Assembly: GCA_030144725.1 (NCBI GenBank)
Contig: JASKMD010000261.1
Location: 1-64,000, forward strand
DNA from: Haematococcus lacustris
Lineage: Eukaryota > Chlorophyta > Chlorophyceae > Chlamydomonadales > Haematococcaceae
Direction: 5' to 3'
DNA: 64,000 nucleotides
Position numbers and translations under genes: made by a program. Below the pieces are notes generated by a model. That model did not search any database. It was given only the letters and a program-made list of their open reading frames with translations, and was not told where the DNA came from. Positions 21,072-31,239 of the stretch are shown in pieces. Within the stretch, counting starts at the first letter, position 1, and the number at the start of each line of letters is the position of its first letter.

Positions 21072-23316
21072 GCAGCGGCAGCGGCAGCGGCAGCGGCAGC
21101 GGCAGCGGCAGCGGCAGCGGCAGCGGCAGCGGCAGCGGCAGCGGCAGCGGCAGCGGCAGCAGCAGCAGGATGGGGTGGCTGCTGGTCAGTGCAGTGCATT
21201 GCTGCCACAAGAGCAGGGTTAGACTCGCAGCAGGGGCTAAGGGGACAGCTGGCCAGTGTGGATGCCGCGTGCTGGGGTGAAGCCGTGAGGCTACACGGGG
21301 CGGTGAGAGGGCACAGCAAGCCCTGACACATTGGCACCTAGCCTGCTGCACCGCAGGGGTGGCTGCTCAGCGGCTGTGACCAGCAGCACAGCGGCGCAGC
21401 AGGCTGTGAGGTAAACAGCGGCACAGCGGCACAGCGGTGCAGCGGCACAGCGGCTGCGTAGGCTGTAAGGGAAACAGCACCTCAGGGTGTGTGGCCACCA
21501 CACACAGCCTCCCACCTGCACGCTGCGCAGTGTCGGGCCCTGCCGCAGCCGCTGCCGCCACTGCCACCGCCTGCGCCTGGCTGTCTGCTGCTGCCTGGGA
21601 GGCCTTCTCCTGGAGGGCCAGGTGCAGGGCAGGGGCAGCCTCCCAGACCTCAGCCCACTGCCTCTGGGTTAAGCCGCCTCCCTCGCCGTCTCACCCCTCC
21701 CCACGCGCCCCCACCCCACCCCCTCACCTTACCTCCCCACCTCACGCCCACCTGCAGACCTCAGCCACTCAGCCTCAGCCTGACTCAGCCTGGCAAGCCG
21801 CACAGCAGCCCCCCCTGAGACGCACAGCTCACCCAGTACACACAAACCCCTGGTGGGCTCCTCCACCCCGCACCCTCACCCTCACCCTCACCCTCACCTT
21901 CACCTCACCCTCCATCTGACCCCTGACCCCTACTCCTGGTCACAGCTGGACATGAGCCCTGTGCCTAACCCCTAACCCATGACCCCTACACCTGGTAGAG
22001 CTCGACCTTGGTCCCTGCACTGACCCTGGCTGCTTGACCCAAACAATTGGAGTAAGCACAGCAGCTTCTGCCAGCTTCTGCACACCCATTCAGCCCCTTC
22101 AACCCCTTCAGTCCTAAACCATGCTGGGGCAGGCTGTGAGCAGCCAGGTCGGCAGCCAGGCTGACAGCCCATCAGCAGCTTGACCCAGCCAGCTCGTGAC
22201 TTCCAGGGTGAGTGCCTGGCATCACCCCACTGCTCCTGCGCCTTCCGCTGCTCCTGCTCCCAATCCCGCTGCCCCTTCCACTGCTCTTGCTCCTGCTGTT
22301 GTTGCTCCTGCTGTCACTCCCGCTGCCCCCACTCCCGCTGCTCCTGCTGCCTCCCCTCCACCTCTACCTGCTTGCCGGCTCACCCACCTTTGCTGTGGCT
22401 GCAGCCTGCTCCTTAGCCAGCGCCGCATCCAGCCCGGGTGGCTTGGCATACATGAAGGCGATGGAGGCGCGGTCCTTGTACTGCTGCTGCTGCGCCTCAC
22501 TCAGGTAGCTCATGGTCTTCATGGCCTCCTGCTCAGCCTCGAACTCAGCCTGACAGGAGGGCAGCCACCCACAGACCTCAGGAGGCTCAGGAGGCGGCAC
22601 TATACCTCATGCCATGCGCTGCCGCCGCCGCTGACACCGTTGCTGCCCATTTTATCGCCGTTGCTGCTGCCGCCGCTGCCGCCTCTGCTGCTGCTGCTGC
22701 TGCTGATGATGATGATGAGGAGGAGAGGGCTGGGGTCGGGGATGAACATGGGGCTGTGAGGGTTGGCAATGAATATGCTCATCCTAATAGGAGCGAGGTG
22801 ATTGGCGTGGTGGGGCTGGAGGTGAGGGAGTGAGCCCAGTGGGCTGAGATGTTGACAGGCAGGCAAGCAGGCGTGAGGGCCTTGCGTCTGCTGCCAGGCA
22901 GGGTGGAGGCATGTGCTGCTGCTCCCTGCTCCTGCCAACACCCCGCACCATGCCCTGCTCTTTGGCCTTGGCCTCCTTCAGGGCTTGCTGCTCTGCTTCC
23001 CATTTCTTCATTTGGTTGCGGAAATTGCTGCAACAACACCCAAGCAGCAACAAGGGTTCCTTGCACCGCCCTGCGCTTCTACAGTCACTCCTTGCTCTGG
23101 GCAACCGAGCCCTAGAGGCAACTAACCCCTACTGGCAGAGCCTGGCACCTACAGAGGATGCCATGGCTTCTGATTTAGAAAGTTATGGGTATAAGCGTTG
23201 CCAGAGCCTCGCGGGTCATAGGCCTGGCCAGTTTCCTTGGCCCTCTGCAAGTCTGCCTTGATCCCCGCTTGCATGCCCCGAGCCGGCCCCGGGCGAGAAG
23301 GGGGCATGCCCGCCAT
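18799..23316 (-). CDS. CWC25: Pre-mRNA-splicing factor CWC25
   Basis: Seven phase-consistent minus-strand exons: 23316-23153, 23027-22949, 22549-22388, 21663-21516, 20847-20745, 19440-19287 and 19023-18799 (TGA), 344 aa. CWC25 joins the activated spliceosome for the first transesterification. The CIR-N type N-terminal motif spans the first junction: FLNQKPWHPL joined to NFRNQMKKWEAEQQALKEAK, compared with the family pattern LKFLNKKxWHP...NxxKxWxAEQ. Residues 82-134 contain QYKDRASIAFMYAKPPGLD, matching the conserved tyrosine-containing box. DRVREDPYALMLQARQALL matches the family's (K/R)-(I/V)-R-E-D-P motif. The C-terminus is a Lys-rich stretch (KAKKKRRKAKGSKGKKRHK) and a Ser run. The first 40 residues are an algal extension. 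It is transcribed divergently from the polymerase gene at 23532. Introns are swollen with CAG, CGGCAG and CCTG arrays. Confidence 0.85.
19026..19102. repeat. (CAG)n microsatellite at CWC25 last intron acceptor
   Basis: About 25 CAG triplets (CTG on the coding strand) begin 3 bp upstream of the last CWC25 exon, so the repeat forms the polypyrimidine/acceptor region itself. Confidence 0.95.
20085..20252. repeat. (CCTG)n array in CWC25 intron 5
   Basis: CCTGCCTG tetramers interrupted by CTTATCTG, CTTACCTG and CTCATCTG variants, about 40 units. Every periodic open frame over it is an artefact. Confidence 0.95.
20916..21172. repeat. (CGGCAG)/(CAG)n array in CWC25 intron 4
   Basis: About 250 bp of CGGCAG hexamers mixed with pure CAG blocks, located between CWC25 exons 21663-21516 and 20847-20745. 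Reads as Gln/Arg, poly-Ala or poly-Leu/Pro depending on frame; it is intronic because exon phases on both sides fit without it. Confidence 0.95.
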
Positions 23317-23531
23317 GGTTGCGGAGCCCTATGCGAGTTGATGATAGCGCGACCAAACTTCATAAACAAATGAAACGCAGCACCACTCTACAGCAAGCGC
23401 GTGTACGCGGCATTGTGCAAGCGCGACAAAAATTCATAAACAAATCCCAACCTACCAAACTGCTTCCTTAGACGAATTGCCTCGGAGTGAGCCCCTTGTC
23501 CTATCCGCGCTCCAGGACGTCGTGCGCTGCA
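23317..23531. promoter_or_regulatory. Divergent promoter CWC25 / terminal nucleotidyltransferase (copy A)
   Basis: Only 215 bp separate the CWC25 start (23316, minus) from the polymerase start (23532, plus). The region must contain both promoters and both 5' UTRs. It is AT-richer than its surroundings and has two ATTCATAAACAAAT-like motifs (at about 23358 and 23430). It is duplicated at 37993-38189. Confidence 0.7.
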
Positions 23532-26500
23532 ATGGACGACCTTGAAACACACCTCCGTTCCTTGGCTAATGTGAGGGGGGGGGGGGTGCTCGTTACGCCT
23601 AGATGCTGTTGACTATGAACAGGGCTTGAGGTCATGGCCTCATTGCACCAGTACATGATTGTACGATAACTAGATAACGTTCCTGATAATGCCTGATAAC
23701 CTTCCTGATAACCTCCCAGCATTGCATTGCCAGGGCCAGAGAGGAATGAGGCATGCCACGGGGACACCCACCGCGTGCCAGCAATGGCAACAGGTCCCAA
23801 CCACCGCCCATGATTCGAAGCTTGCTTGCATCCGCAGGCGTGCCAACCCACACAACACGACACCGCAGTCAGGAAGCACATGCTGCAGCGGTTGGAGGCA
23901 GTGCTGCGAAGGGCCTGTCCGTACGTCTACCCTTGCACTGTGGAAGCCTACGGCTCCTTTGCCAGTGGATTCTATTGCCAGACAAGGCATGTGTCGGCAT
24001 GCGTCAGCATCAGTGCAGGAAGGCCAACAGCAGCAACAGCAGCGGTGATGTGATGGGTATGTATGAACACATGCACGCATGCCACCACACACAGCTCATA
24101 TGCCAAGCTACATGACGACGGCGGCGGCGACAGTGGGTGAAACATCACACCTCACCATGTCATGAAGAATTGTGAACATCACCCTGTTCATCCCGCACAT
24201 CAGCACTGAGTGGATGCTTGTGTTGTCATGCAGCGACCTGGACCTGGCGGTGTGTGGGCAGCTGCATGTTGGCCGCATGGATCCAAAGCTGGTTGACAGG
24301 ATGTTTGGCCCCAACACCCCCTCGCCTGATCAAGCCATACCGCTGGTGCGATGTGCCCCGGCCTGTCGACCCGGGGCCGCTGCCCTTGGCTGTAACCCCA
24401 GACTACCTTCCCCCACACCCCTGACAGCAGCCATGAGCCTGCGTTAGGGGCTTGCTGCTAGGACCGCTTGCCTGCTGCTCCACCAACATCCTACGGCACA
24501 CATCATCATACATTAGCATACATCGACGTAATACATCCTAGCATTCCCGCCTCCTGCTCTGCCTCCTTGCCTTCCTGCCACCCTCCTCGCCCTGCCTGCC
24601 TGCACCTTCCCTATCTTTAATCCTGCATGAACCTTTGCCTGGCTGCTGCCCTACCTGCCTGTCTGCCTGCCACTGCTGCTGCTGCTGCTGCTACTCACCA
24701 GTCAGTGCTGAAGGCGGAGGAGCGCAGTGCGCTGCTGGCTCGCATCACACGTTGCCTACCTCAAGCGGGCATTCCACCGCAACACATCTTGAGGTGACAC
24801 CCTGCCCTGCCCCTCAGCCCTGCCCTGCCCTGCCCCTCAGCCCTACCCCTGCCTCGTCCCGCCCCGTCCCGCCCCGCTCACTGGCAGCCATCCTGCCCAT
24901 GCTGCAGCCTACACGTTGAACCAGGCACACTTGACTACTTGGCATGGCTTGCCCAATTTGCTGCTGCTACCGGCGCCGCACCACACCTGATTAGGCCGGT
25001 ATCCCCAGCAGCTGACAGGCGCCCTGTTGCCTTCCTCGCAGGCTGCTGCATGCTCGCGTGCCCATTCTGAAGTTCAAGACAGCAGCAGGCGAGAGGGGCT
25101 GGAGGGGGCGGGCAGCAAGTGCCACCGTGTGGGTCAGCTGGCGAGGGCGGGCAGGGCCAAAGGGTGGCAGGGAGGTGCGGGGCAGGCAGGCGGGGGCCAG
25201 GCGGGGGCAGGACAAGGCTGGTCCAGAGCTATAGGGTCAGGTGGGGTGAGGGGAGAGAAGGGGAGAAGAAAAGGAGGAGGGGAGAGGAAGGGGAGAAGAG
25301 GAGGGGAGGAGGGGAGAGGAGGGGGTTAGCAGGCCTCCTCTGGACTGTGGAGGAGCAGGCTGGAGGCCTGGTGTCTAGTGCTGTGAGTGACCTGCTGGGT
25401 GTGCTGCTGACCTGGAGCAGGCCTGGAGTGTGACCTCTCTATCCACAGCCCTGGCAACACCTTCAAGGCGCAGGTCCTGGCCGAGCTGGGCAAGGTGAGG
25501 GGAGGGAGGGAGGGAGGGAGGTGCAGCTCCAAGGGATGTGTTAGAGTAAGAAGGTTGAGGTCAGTGAGACCATCACCATAGGGTGGGCATGGACTGCTAT
25601 CTAGCCGCAGTCAGAATTGCAACCAGCTAAACAACAAACCAGCCAGTCAAGCGACTGGCCTAGGCTGCCTGCTGCCCGGTGAGGGGTGAGGTGCTGTGGG
25701 CTAGGGCCAATTGCCGTCCCTTTCCAATACACACGCTTTGATCAGCATGGTTCCTGATCATACATATGATTCCCCTACTAATGCATAGGGGCTGTGTTCA
25801 GCCCAGCCTAGCCTTCAGCGCCTTCCCTTGTGGCGAGACAGGGCCTGCCCAGCCCAGGGTGTCAGGCTTCCCCTTTGACTTTGGCTTCGCCACCTTGGGG
25901 GTGGGCTGTTTGGGCTCATCCGCGCCCTTGCGCATCTTGCCCTTAATCGCGCTTTGTAGTAGACGACACTTCGCAACAGACTCCACTCTCACGACTCTCA
26001 CTCTCGCGACTTACGATTGGACATGGACTGTCCCCTACAGCGTTGCCTAGCATCTGCTGCCCAGCAGTCCTAAAAGGCCATATCAGCCAGGTGGCGGATG
26101 GTTCCTGATCAGCCCATCTCCACACCCAGCAGATCTCCTGCGGGCTGTGGGATACAGCAATGTGGGTTGCCTACCCACCCTAATCAGCCCACCAGCGTGT
26201 TTCCTAATCTGGCTATGGCACTATGGGTGGCGCTCCATCATGTGGTGAGGGTACATGGTGGCACGCCGCCATCATTTCTTGGTTGACCTGATGCATGAGC
26301 TCCTCCTATCAAAACGATGACGGGACAGAAGACAGTGTGTAGCCTATACAGGCACCAGGTGTAAGCTACCCTGCCAGGGCCAGCTTCCCAGCCAGAAAGG
26401 ATGCAGGGAGCAATGATGTGCAAGTGTGACCCTAGCAGCTGAACGACTGCTTACGACCTCTTGCCTGATCATCTAGAAAGCTACCATAGGGCCGTCAGCC

Positions 26501-26868
26501 ATGGAGCCATGGAGAGGGAGCACCCCAGCCTGTCCCCTACAGCGTTGCCTAGCATCTGCTGCCCAGCAGCCATGCAAGGCCATACCAGCCAGGGGGCTGC
26601 TGCTGCTGCTACTGATGCTGCTGCTGCTGATGCTGCTACTGATAATGATGAGGGCTATCAGTTGTTGGGCTGCTCATTAGGGGTTATGCACTTTTGGCGA
26701 CCCACTTCAACTCTAGGTGCACAAACAAAGATGCACATGGGCTGAAAACGAGGTTCCCTGCCTGGCCCATGAGAGATGCTTCAGAGGCCACTGCCCAGCA
26801 GCCATCCCAGGCTGCCGGCTGAGCGATGTAAACTAGCAACAAGGACATCTACTAGCAGCTGGAAGCAT

Positions 26869-26910
<42 letters not shown>

Positions 26911-29900
26911 GAAGGCTGTTGTGTGGTGGCAGTGAGGGGGCAGTGGAGCTGCACCCGGTGCTTGTGCCTGCAGGTCAGCCCAGTGTTCCCTGACCTGTAC
27001 CGGCTGGTGAAGCAGTGGGCCAAGGCCCAGGACATCAACGACGCATGTGCCGGCACCTTCAACTCCCACTGCCTGGCCATGATCACCATGTCAGTAAAGA
27101 CCACCCACTCAGGCTAAGAACCCAGCACCACCCAGAACGCACTGTCTACGCTTAAGTTGTTAATGGGCAAGGCCAAGCAGCCATACCAGGCTAACGGCCA
27201 TACCCACCATCACCATCCTCTAAACCCACCATCTGTAAACCCACCATCACCATCCTCTAGAACACTTGATCTAAGCAGCCTGCAGGCAGCTCCCACCCCA
27301 TCCTCCCGCTTGCCAAGTGTGATGCTGTAGCTCTCTGTCTGTGTGACCTCACTCACCCCTTGTCTGTCTGACTGCCCCTGCCTGCCAGTCCCCCTATGGT
27401 GCTGCTGCTGCTGCTGCTGCAGCTTCTACCTGCAAACCTGTTCTCCGCCCTGCCTGCCGCCCCTCTGGCGCCTGTTGCACCAGCAGCAGCCGGCACAGGA
27501 GGCGCCCCGCCTGCTGGCACACGGGCAGCCGCTTGATGCCACTGTGGGAGCCCTGGACGTCCTCAAGGCCAGGTCAGGGCTGCAGCCAGGGGTGGTCTGG
27601 TGCTGGGGCTAGGCGCTGCTGCTGCCCCTGCCTGAACCCTCGACCTGGCTTCCTGCGCACCTGCCCCACCCTCATCATGCCCGCATGCCTGTTTGCAAAT
27701 GACCCCCTGTCAGGCCACATGCTAGCCTCAGCTGGCCTGGGCCAGTTTAGGACAGTGCCTGCCTGATAAGGACAATATAGAACAGGACTGATTAGTATTT
27801 ACTGATTCGGACAGGACCGATCAGGACAGTGCCTGATGAGTAATAGGGTCTCAAGGAGTGAGAGCCGCTGGCGTCCCAGGCCCAGCCCCTGACCTGCGTT
27901 GCTGGCACAGGGTTGGTGGCGCTAGCCGGTCCTTCAGTGGCGCCTGCCAGGGCCTGGCCCAGCCCCTGCTGGCGCACTTCAAGGGGCTGCTGGCCTGCAT
28001 GGACTCACTGCTGCAGCGAACTGTCCAGGAGCAAACCGGGTGAGGCCGGCTGGCAGGGGCACGGCAGGAGGGTCAGGCTGTGGGCCAGTGGGGCTGTGTG
28101 TTAGTCAGGCTGTGGGCCAGGCAGGCTGTGGGTGCAGAGGAGGAGGAGGGATGCTGCAACTAGGCTAACCAGGTGGCTGGTGTACAGCCTGTGTGTGTGA
28201 GCGCAGCCTGAGGGCAGGATGCAGGAGCCTGCAGTGACAAGCTGGACCTCAGTGATAACTGGTGTGACCTGCTGCTAGGAAGTGTGACCCATTTCTTGGC
28301 AACTTGTTTTCTGCGCTGCTTGTCCATGAGTCGTGCGACTAGGCACCACCCAGCTCCTGACCTGCTCTGCTGCCCTCTGTGGCCCAGGTGTGTGTTGGTG
28401 TCGGTGTGGCTGGGCCAGCTGGAGGTGAGCAGCAGGACAGCGCCTGGCTCCTCTAGACACCTGCTGCTGGTGGAGGAGCCCTTTGACGCCAGCGACAATT
28501 GCGCCCGCACCTTTGCCTGGCGGGTGGGTGCCTGCCTGCACAGCCTGCGGGCCTGCCTGCCTGCCTAACTTGTGCTGGCCCTGGTCCGACACGTCTGACC
28601 CTGTCACAACACCACCACCACCACACTGACCCTGTCACACAGCCACCACCACCACATCACCGCATCGCAAGCATGTGCGCAGGCCGTGGACGCGCAGCCC
28701 TGGTCGTTGCACTACGTGGCGGACGTGTTCAGGCGCTCCAGCACCCTTCTCTCGGACGCAGCTGCCGGCAAGGTGTCCGTCCCGCTCGCTCTGGCCGCCC
28801 TATTTGGCCCCAGCGGCCTGGTCACCCCGCCTCTGGCACCGGTGCTGGCACCATTGGTCTCCGGGACCGAGGCGCTCCGCGAGGTGCTGGCCGCCTTGGT
28901 CACCGCGCACCACGCGAAACAGCCGTTGATGCCCGCGCACCGCGGGCTGCTTCAGTTGCTGCTCGAGCAGGGAACGGGGCCGGCTTCAACAGGCGACTGT
29001 GGGAGCGCGGAGCAAGAATTGGGCGAAGACGAGGCCGCGAAGGCACTCGCTGACGCCCCTGCAGCAGGCCCAGCCCCGCCAGCAGGCGCAACCACGCCCC
29101 AGGCGGGAGGCCACGGCCTGCCAGAGGGCGTGAGTTTGGACACCCTGATTCCGGTGTACTCTGGATCTGGGCTGGCTGGCTTCAAGAAGCACCACTCCAA
29201 GCCCCTGGCGCAGCAGCAGAGGCGGGGCAAGGGGCAGGGGCCATTGCCTAATCAGGCCACCGCCTCTCAAGGTGTGGTCCCCGCTGTGCCCACCTCAGCA
29301 GCAGCAGCAGTGCCAGAGCCGGGGCAGGGGCCTGGGCCAGGGCCTGGGCCCAACCCTACGGTGGTGAGTGGTGGGTCGGCAGCACCAGGCCTGGCCTCTG
29401 AGGCCCAGCTGGCTGCCTGGAGCTCTGAGGCCCCCACAGCGTCCCACACAGCCTCCACAACAGCCCTGAACCCAACACTGCACCAACCCGCACCCCGCCC
29501 TCCGCCGCAGCCGTCACCAGCCCAGCAGCAGCGGCATCAGCAGCGGCAGCCGCAGCAGCAGAGGCAGCGACACCCCCAGTCCATGAAGCCGTCAGACCCC
29601 AGCGTGGCAGAAAGAGATGAGAGCGTTGCCCGGGCTCTGCGCTTTGCTAGCATCGCCAGCGGGCAGCTGCAGGGGCAGGGGGGTGCGATGGGCAATAGAC
29701 GCCCTCTCACCCCCCCGGCCCTGCCTGACCCATTGCAGGCCCAGGCGCCCAGCAGCATAGCACCAGCAGGCCAGGGGCTGAACAGCCTTCACACCGACCT
29801 GCGCCTGGGGCTGGACTCCAGCCTACCTGCTGCTCAGGCGGCACCTCCCCACTCCGCTGCAGCTGCTGCATCCATGGCAGCTCAGGGCCGGGATCCCCAG

Positions 29901-30398
29901 GCAGGCACACAGCAGCAGCAGTACAACCAACACGCGGGAGGCTCAGCGCCTTCAGAGCAGCAACCGCCTCACGCAAAGAGTGGTTACCAGCCTGTGCTCC
30001 TCAGGTCCGCTAGTGGAAGAGTTTTAGTGCGGCGTGTCGCTAATGAGCCTGTTGGGCAAGCTGCTGAATCTAATGGCCTTCCTGAGGAGCAGCAGCCAGG
30101 GAGCAGTCTGGGTCCAGGCGTGTCGCTTCGCGTCAAGGGCAGGAGCAAGCAGCCGCGTCACGGGCGCGAGAAGGGGGACGTGTCTTACCCGGTTGGTCAC
30201 TCCGAGTCACCCTCGCACGGCCCTGCGTCGTCACGCGGGGGCGGTGGGGAAGACCATGCGGTGGGTGCCGATCGATGGGTGATGGACAGCGCTGCGACTG
30301 ACTTCCTTGATGACGGAGCCCAGGTGGAGCAGGGAAGGCCCCGACGCCGCAGAGCACCGAAGATCGTAAGGGTGAGGGGCCCGGGCAGGAGGCACTAG
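23532..30398 (+). CDS. Non-canonical poly(A)/U polymerase (Cid1/TENT family), copy A
   Basis: Eleven exons: 23532-23570, 23838-23986, 24234-24345, 24702-24793, 25042-25088, 25421-25494, 26974-27089, 27423-27572, 27911-28039, 28388-28523 and 28683-30398; 919 aa, all phases agreeing. The polymerase core is complete. EAYGSFASGFYCQT-SDLDLAV is the nucleotidyltransferase G-S motif with two catalytic Asp. RLLHARVPILKFK followed by LECDLSI gives the third Asp. LVKQWAKAQDINDACAGTF is the PAP central domain, then TIFYLQT and VEEPFDASDNCARTF (nucleotide-recognition motif). Such enzymes tail RNAs with A or U; the Chlamydomonas relative MUT68 uridylates small and cleaved RNAs. The 570-residue C-terminus is Pro/Gln/Ala-rich and unrelated to known domains. 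Introns 2 and 5 appear to be GC-AG (donors GCATGT at 23987, GCGAGA at 25089). The exact end of exon 3 is the least certain boundary. TGTAA polyadenylation signals occur at about 30710-30722. Confidence 0.85.
26030..26593. repeat. Intronic direct repeat pair in polymerase copy A
   Basis: A segment beginning GTCCCCTACAGCGTTGCCTA is present at 26030-26091 and again at 26531-26593. It lies in intron 6 (25495-26973), which is about 870 bp longer than the corresponding intron of copy B. Between the copies is DNA absent from copy B, including a minus-strand basic open frame (25798-26001) without recognisable domain. This suggests an insertion or local duplication after the segmental duplication. Confidence 0.7.
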
Positions 30399-30459
30399 TG
30401 AGTTGAGACAGGGGCACACAGGGAGAACGTGGCACAGTGACGTGTGACCTTGTCTCAAG

Positions 30460-30560
30460 CTGCGTCAGCAGCCATTGAGCCAGGGCCCAGTACTCCCCCC
30501 CGCCAGGCGCAGCAAGCGCACCAATGCTGTGTCTGCTTACCTTGGTGGCAGGAAGGAAGG
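30460..30560 (+). pseudogene. Short Fanzor linker fragment
   Basis: The stretch GAGCCAGGGCCCAGTACTCC followed by CGCAGCAAGCGCACCAATGC resembles the Pro/Ser-Lys linker of the relics at 13.7 kb and 56.4 kb (EPGPSTPP type followed by RSKRT). It lies in the 3' flank of the polymerase gene and has no RuvC motif. Identification rests on about 70 bp. Confidence 0.4.
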
Positions 30561-31092
30561 AAGCTGAAGCTGCTATATGAGGGCAACGAGGCTGCGAGAC
30601 CTCAAGCTGCGGGACCGAGTAGCCAAGGCCCAATAGCAAGCGAGGCCTGTGGCACAGCATAATGTTACAACATAAGTTTACGACAAGGCTGTATGGCTGT
30701 GACTCACAGTGTAAGACTGTAAAGGCTATTAAAACACGTAAACCTCGGGCTATGTGTGCCCACCCCGCTGCAGTCTCCGCTGCAGTCCCAAACAGCGCTC
30801 GACTTCGAACAGGTCCAGGTCCTCCTGTCAGGGGCTGGCCAGCTGCTCAGCTCCATGAGTTTTTGCATGAAACTACCAACCCCATGTTGGGACCGGCTGA
30901 GTCACTCATCAGATGTTCGTCGGGTAACCTGTGCTGGCGGCCATCGGCGCAGGAATGGTGGCAACTGCTGCGTGCACCTCACCTCGCGGGCTGGCAGCAG
31001 CGCTTATGCGCAGAGCAAAAAGAGCACGCCTGCACTCCGCGATGTTCTGAGGGTGGCCGGCGGATTCCAACCACCCTGAAGACCACTATTGA

Positions 31093-31228
31093 AGCAGCTG
31101 CTGGTTGCTGCCAAAACTAGAGTCCGCGTTAGAGCCATGCCGTGCGGGGCTAAAGCCATCGGCCTGCTTTCGGAGCAATCGGTTGCATGTGACGGTTTTA
31201 CATGCAAAAACATCTGAATCGGGAGGCC
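31093..31228 (-). mobile_element. Fragment similar to hAT-MITE core
   Basis: Inverted relative to 17733-17850 and about 85% alike by eye (for example GGGGCTAAAGCCATCGGCCT in both). It ends 11 bp short of the dolichol kinase stop codon. No terminal inverted repeats are present here, so it is either an internally preserved MITE remnant or the sequence from which the MITE captured its core. Confidence 0.6.
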
Positions 31229-31239
31229 CTAACTCAGTG

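Noticed and set aside
20782..21351. Poly-Leu/Pro, poly-Ala and poly-Gln/Arg open frames
   Set aside because: All read the (CGGCAG)n array in a CWC25 intron in different frames.
22609..22833. Plus-strand frame with poly-Ala and acidic run near 22.7 kb
   Set aside because: It lies in CWC25 intron 2 and reads (GCT/CTG)n; the exons on either side fit without it.
25449..25494. Exon 6 of polymerase copy A starting at the CCACAG acceptor at 25448
   Set aside because: Reading upstream in the same frame gives LECDLSIHS, the third catalytic Asp motif, so the true acceptor is the GAGCAG at 25420. Copy B behaves the same way.
30399..31239. An additional gene between polymerase copy A and DOLK
   Set aside because: Open frames there are short and overlap the Fanzor linker fragment and the MITE-core fragment; no conserved motif.
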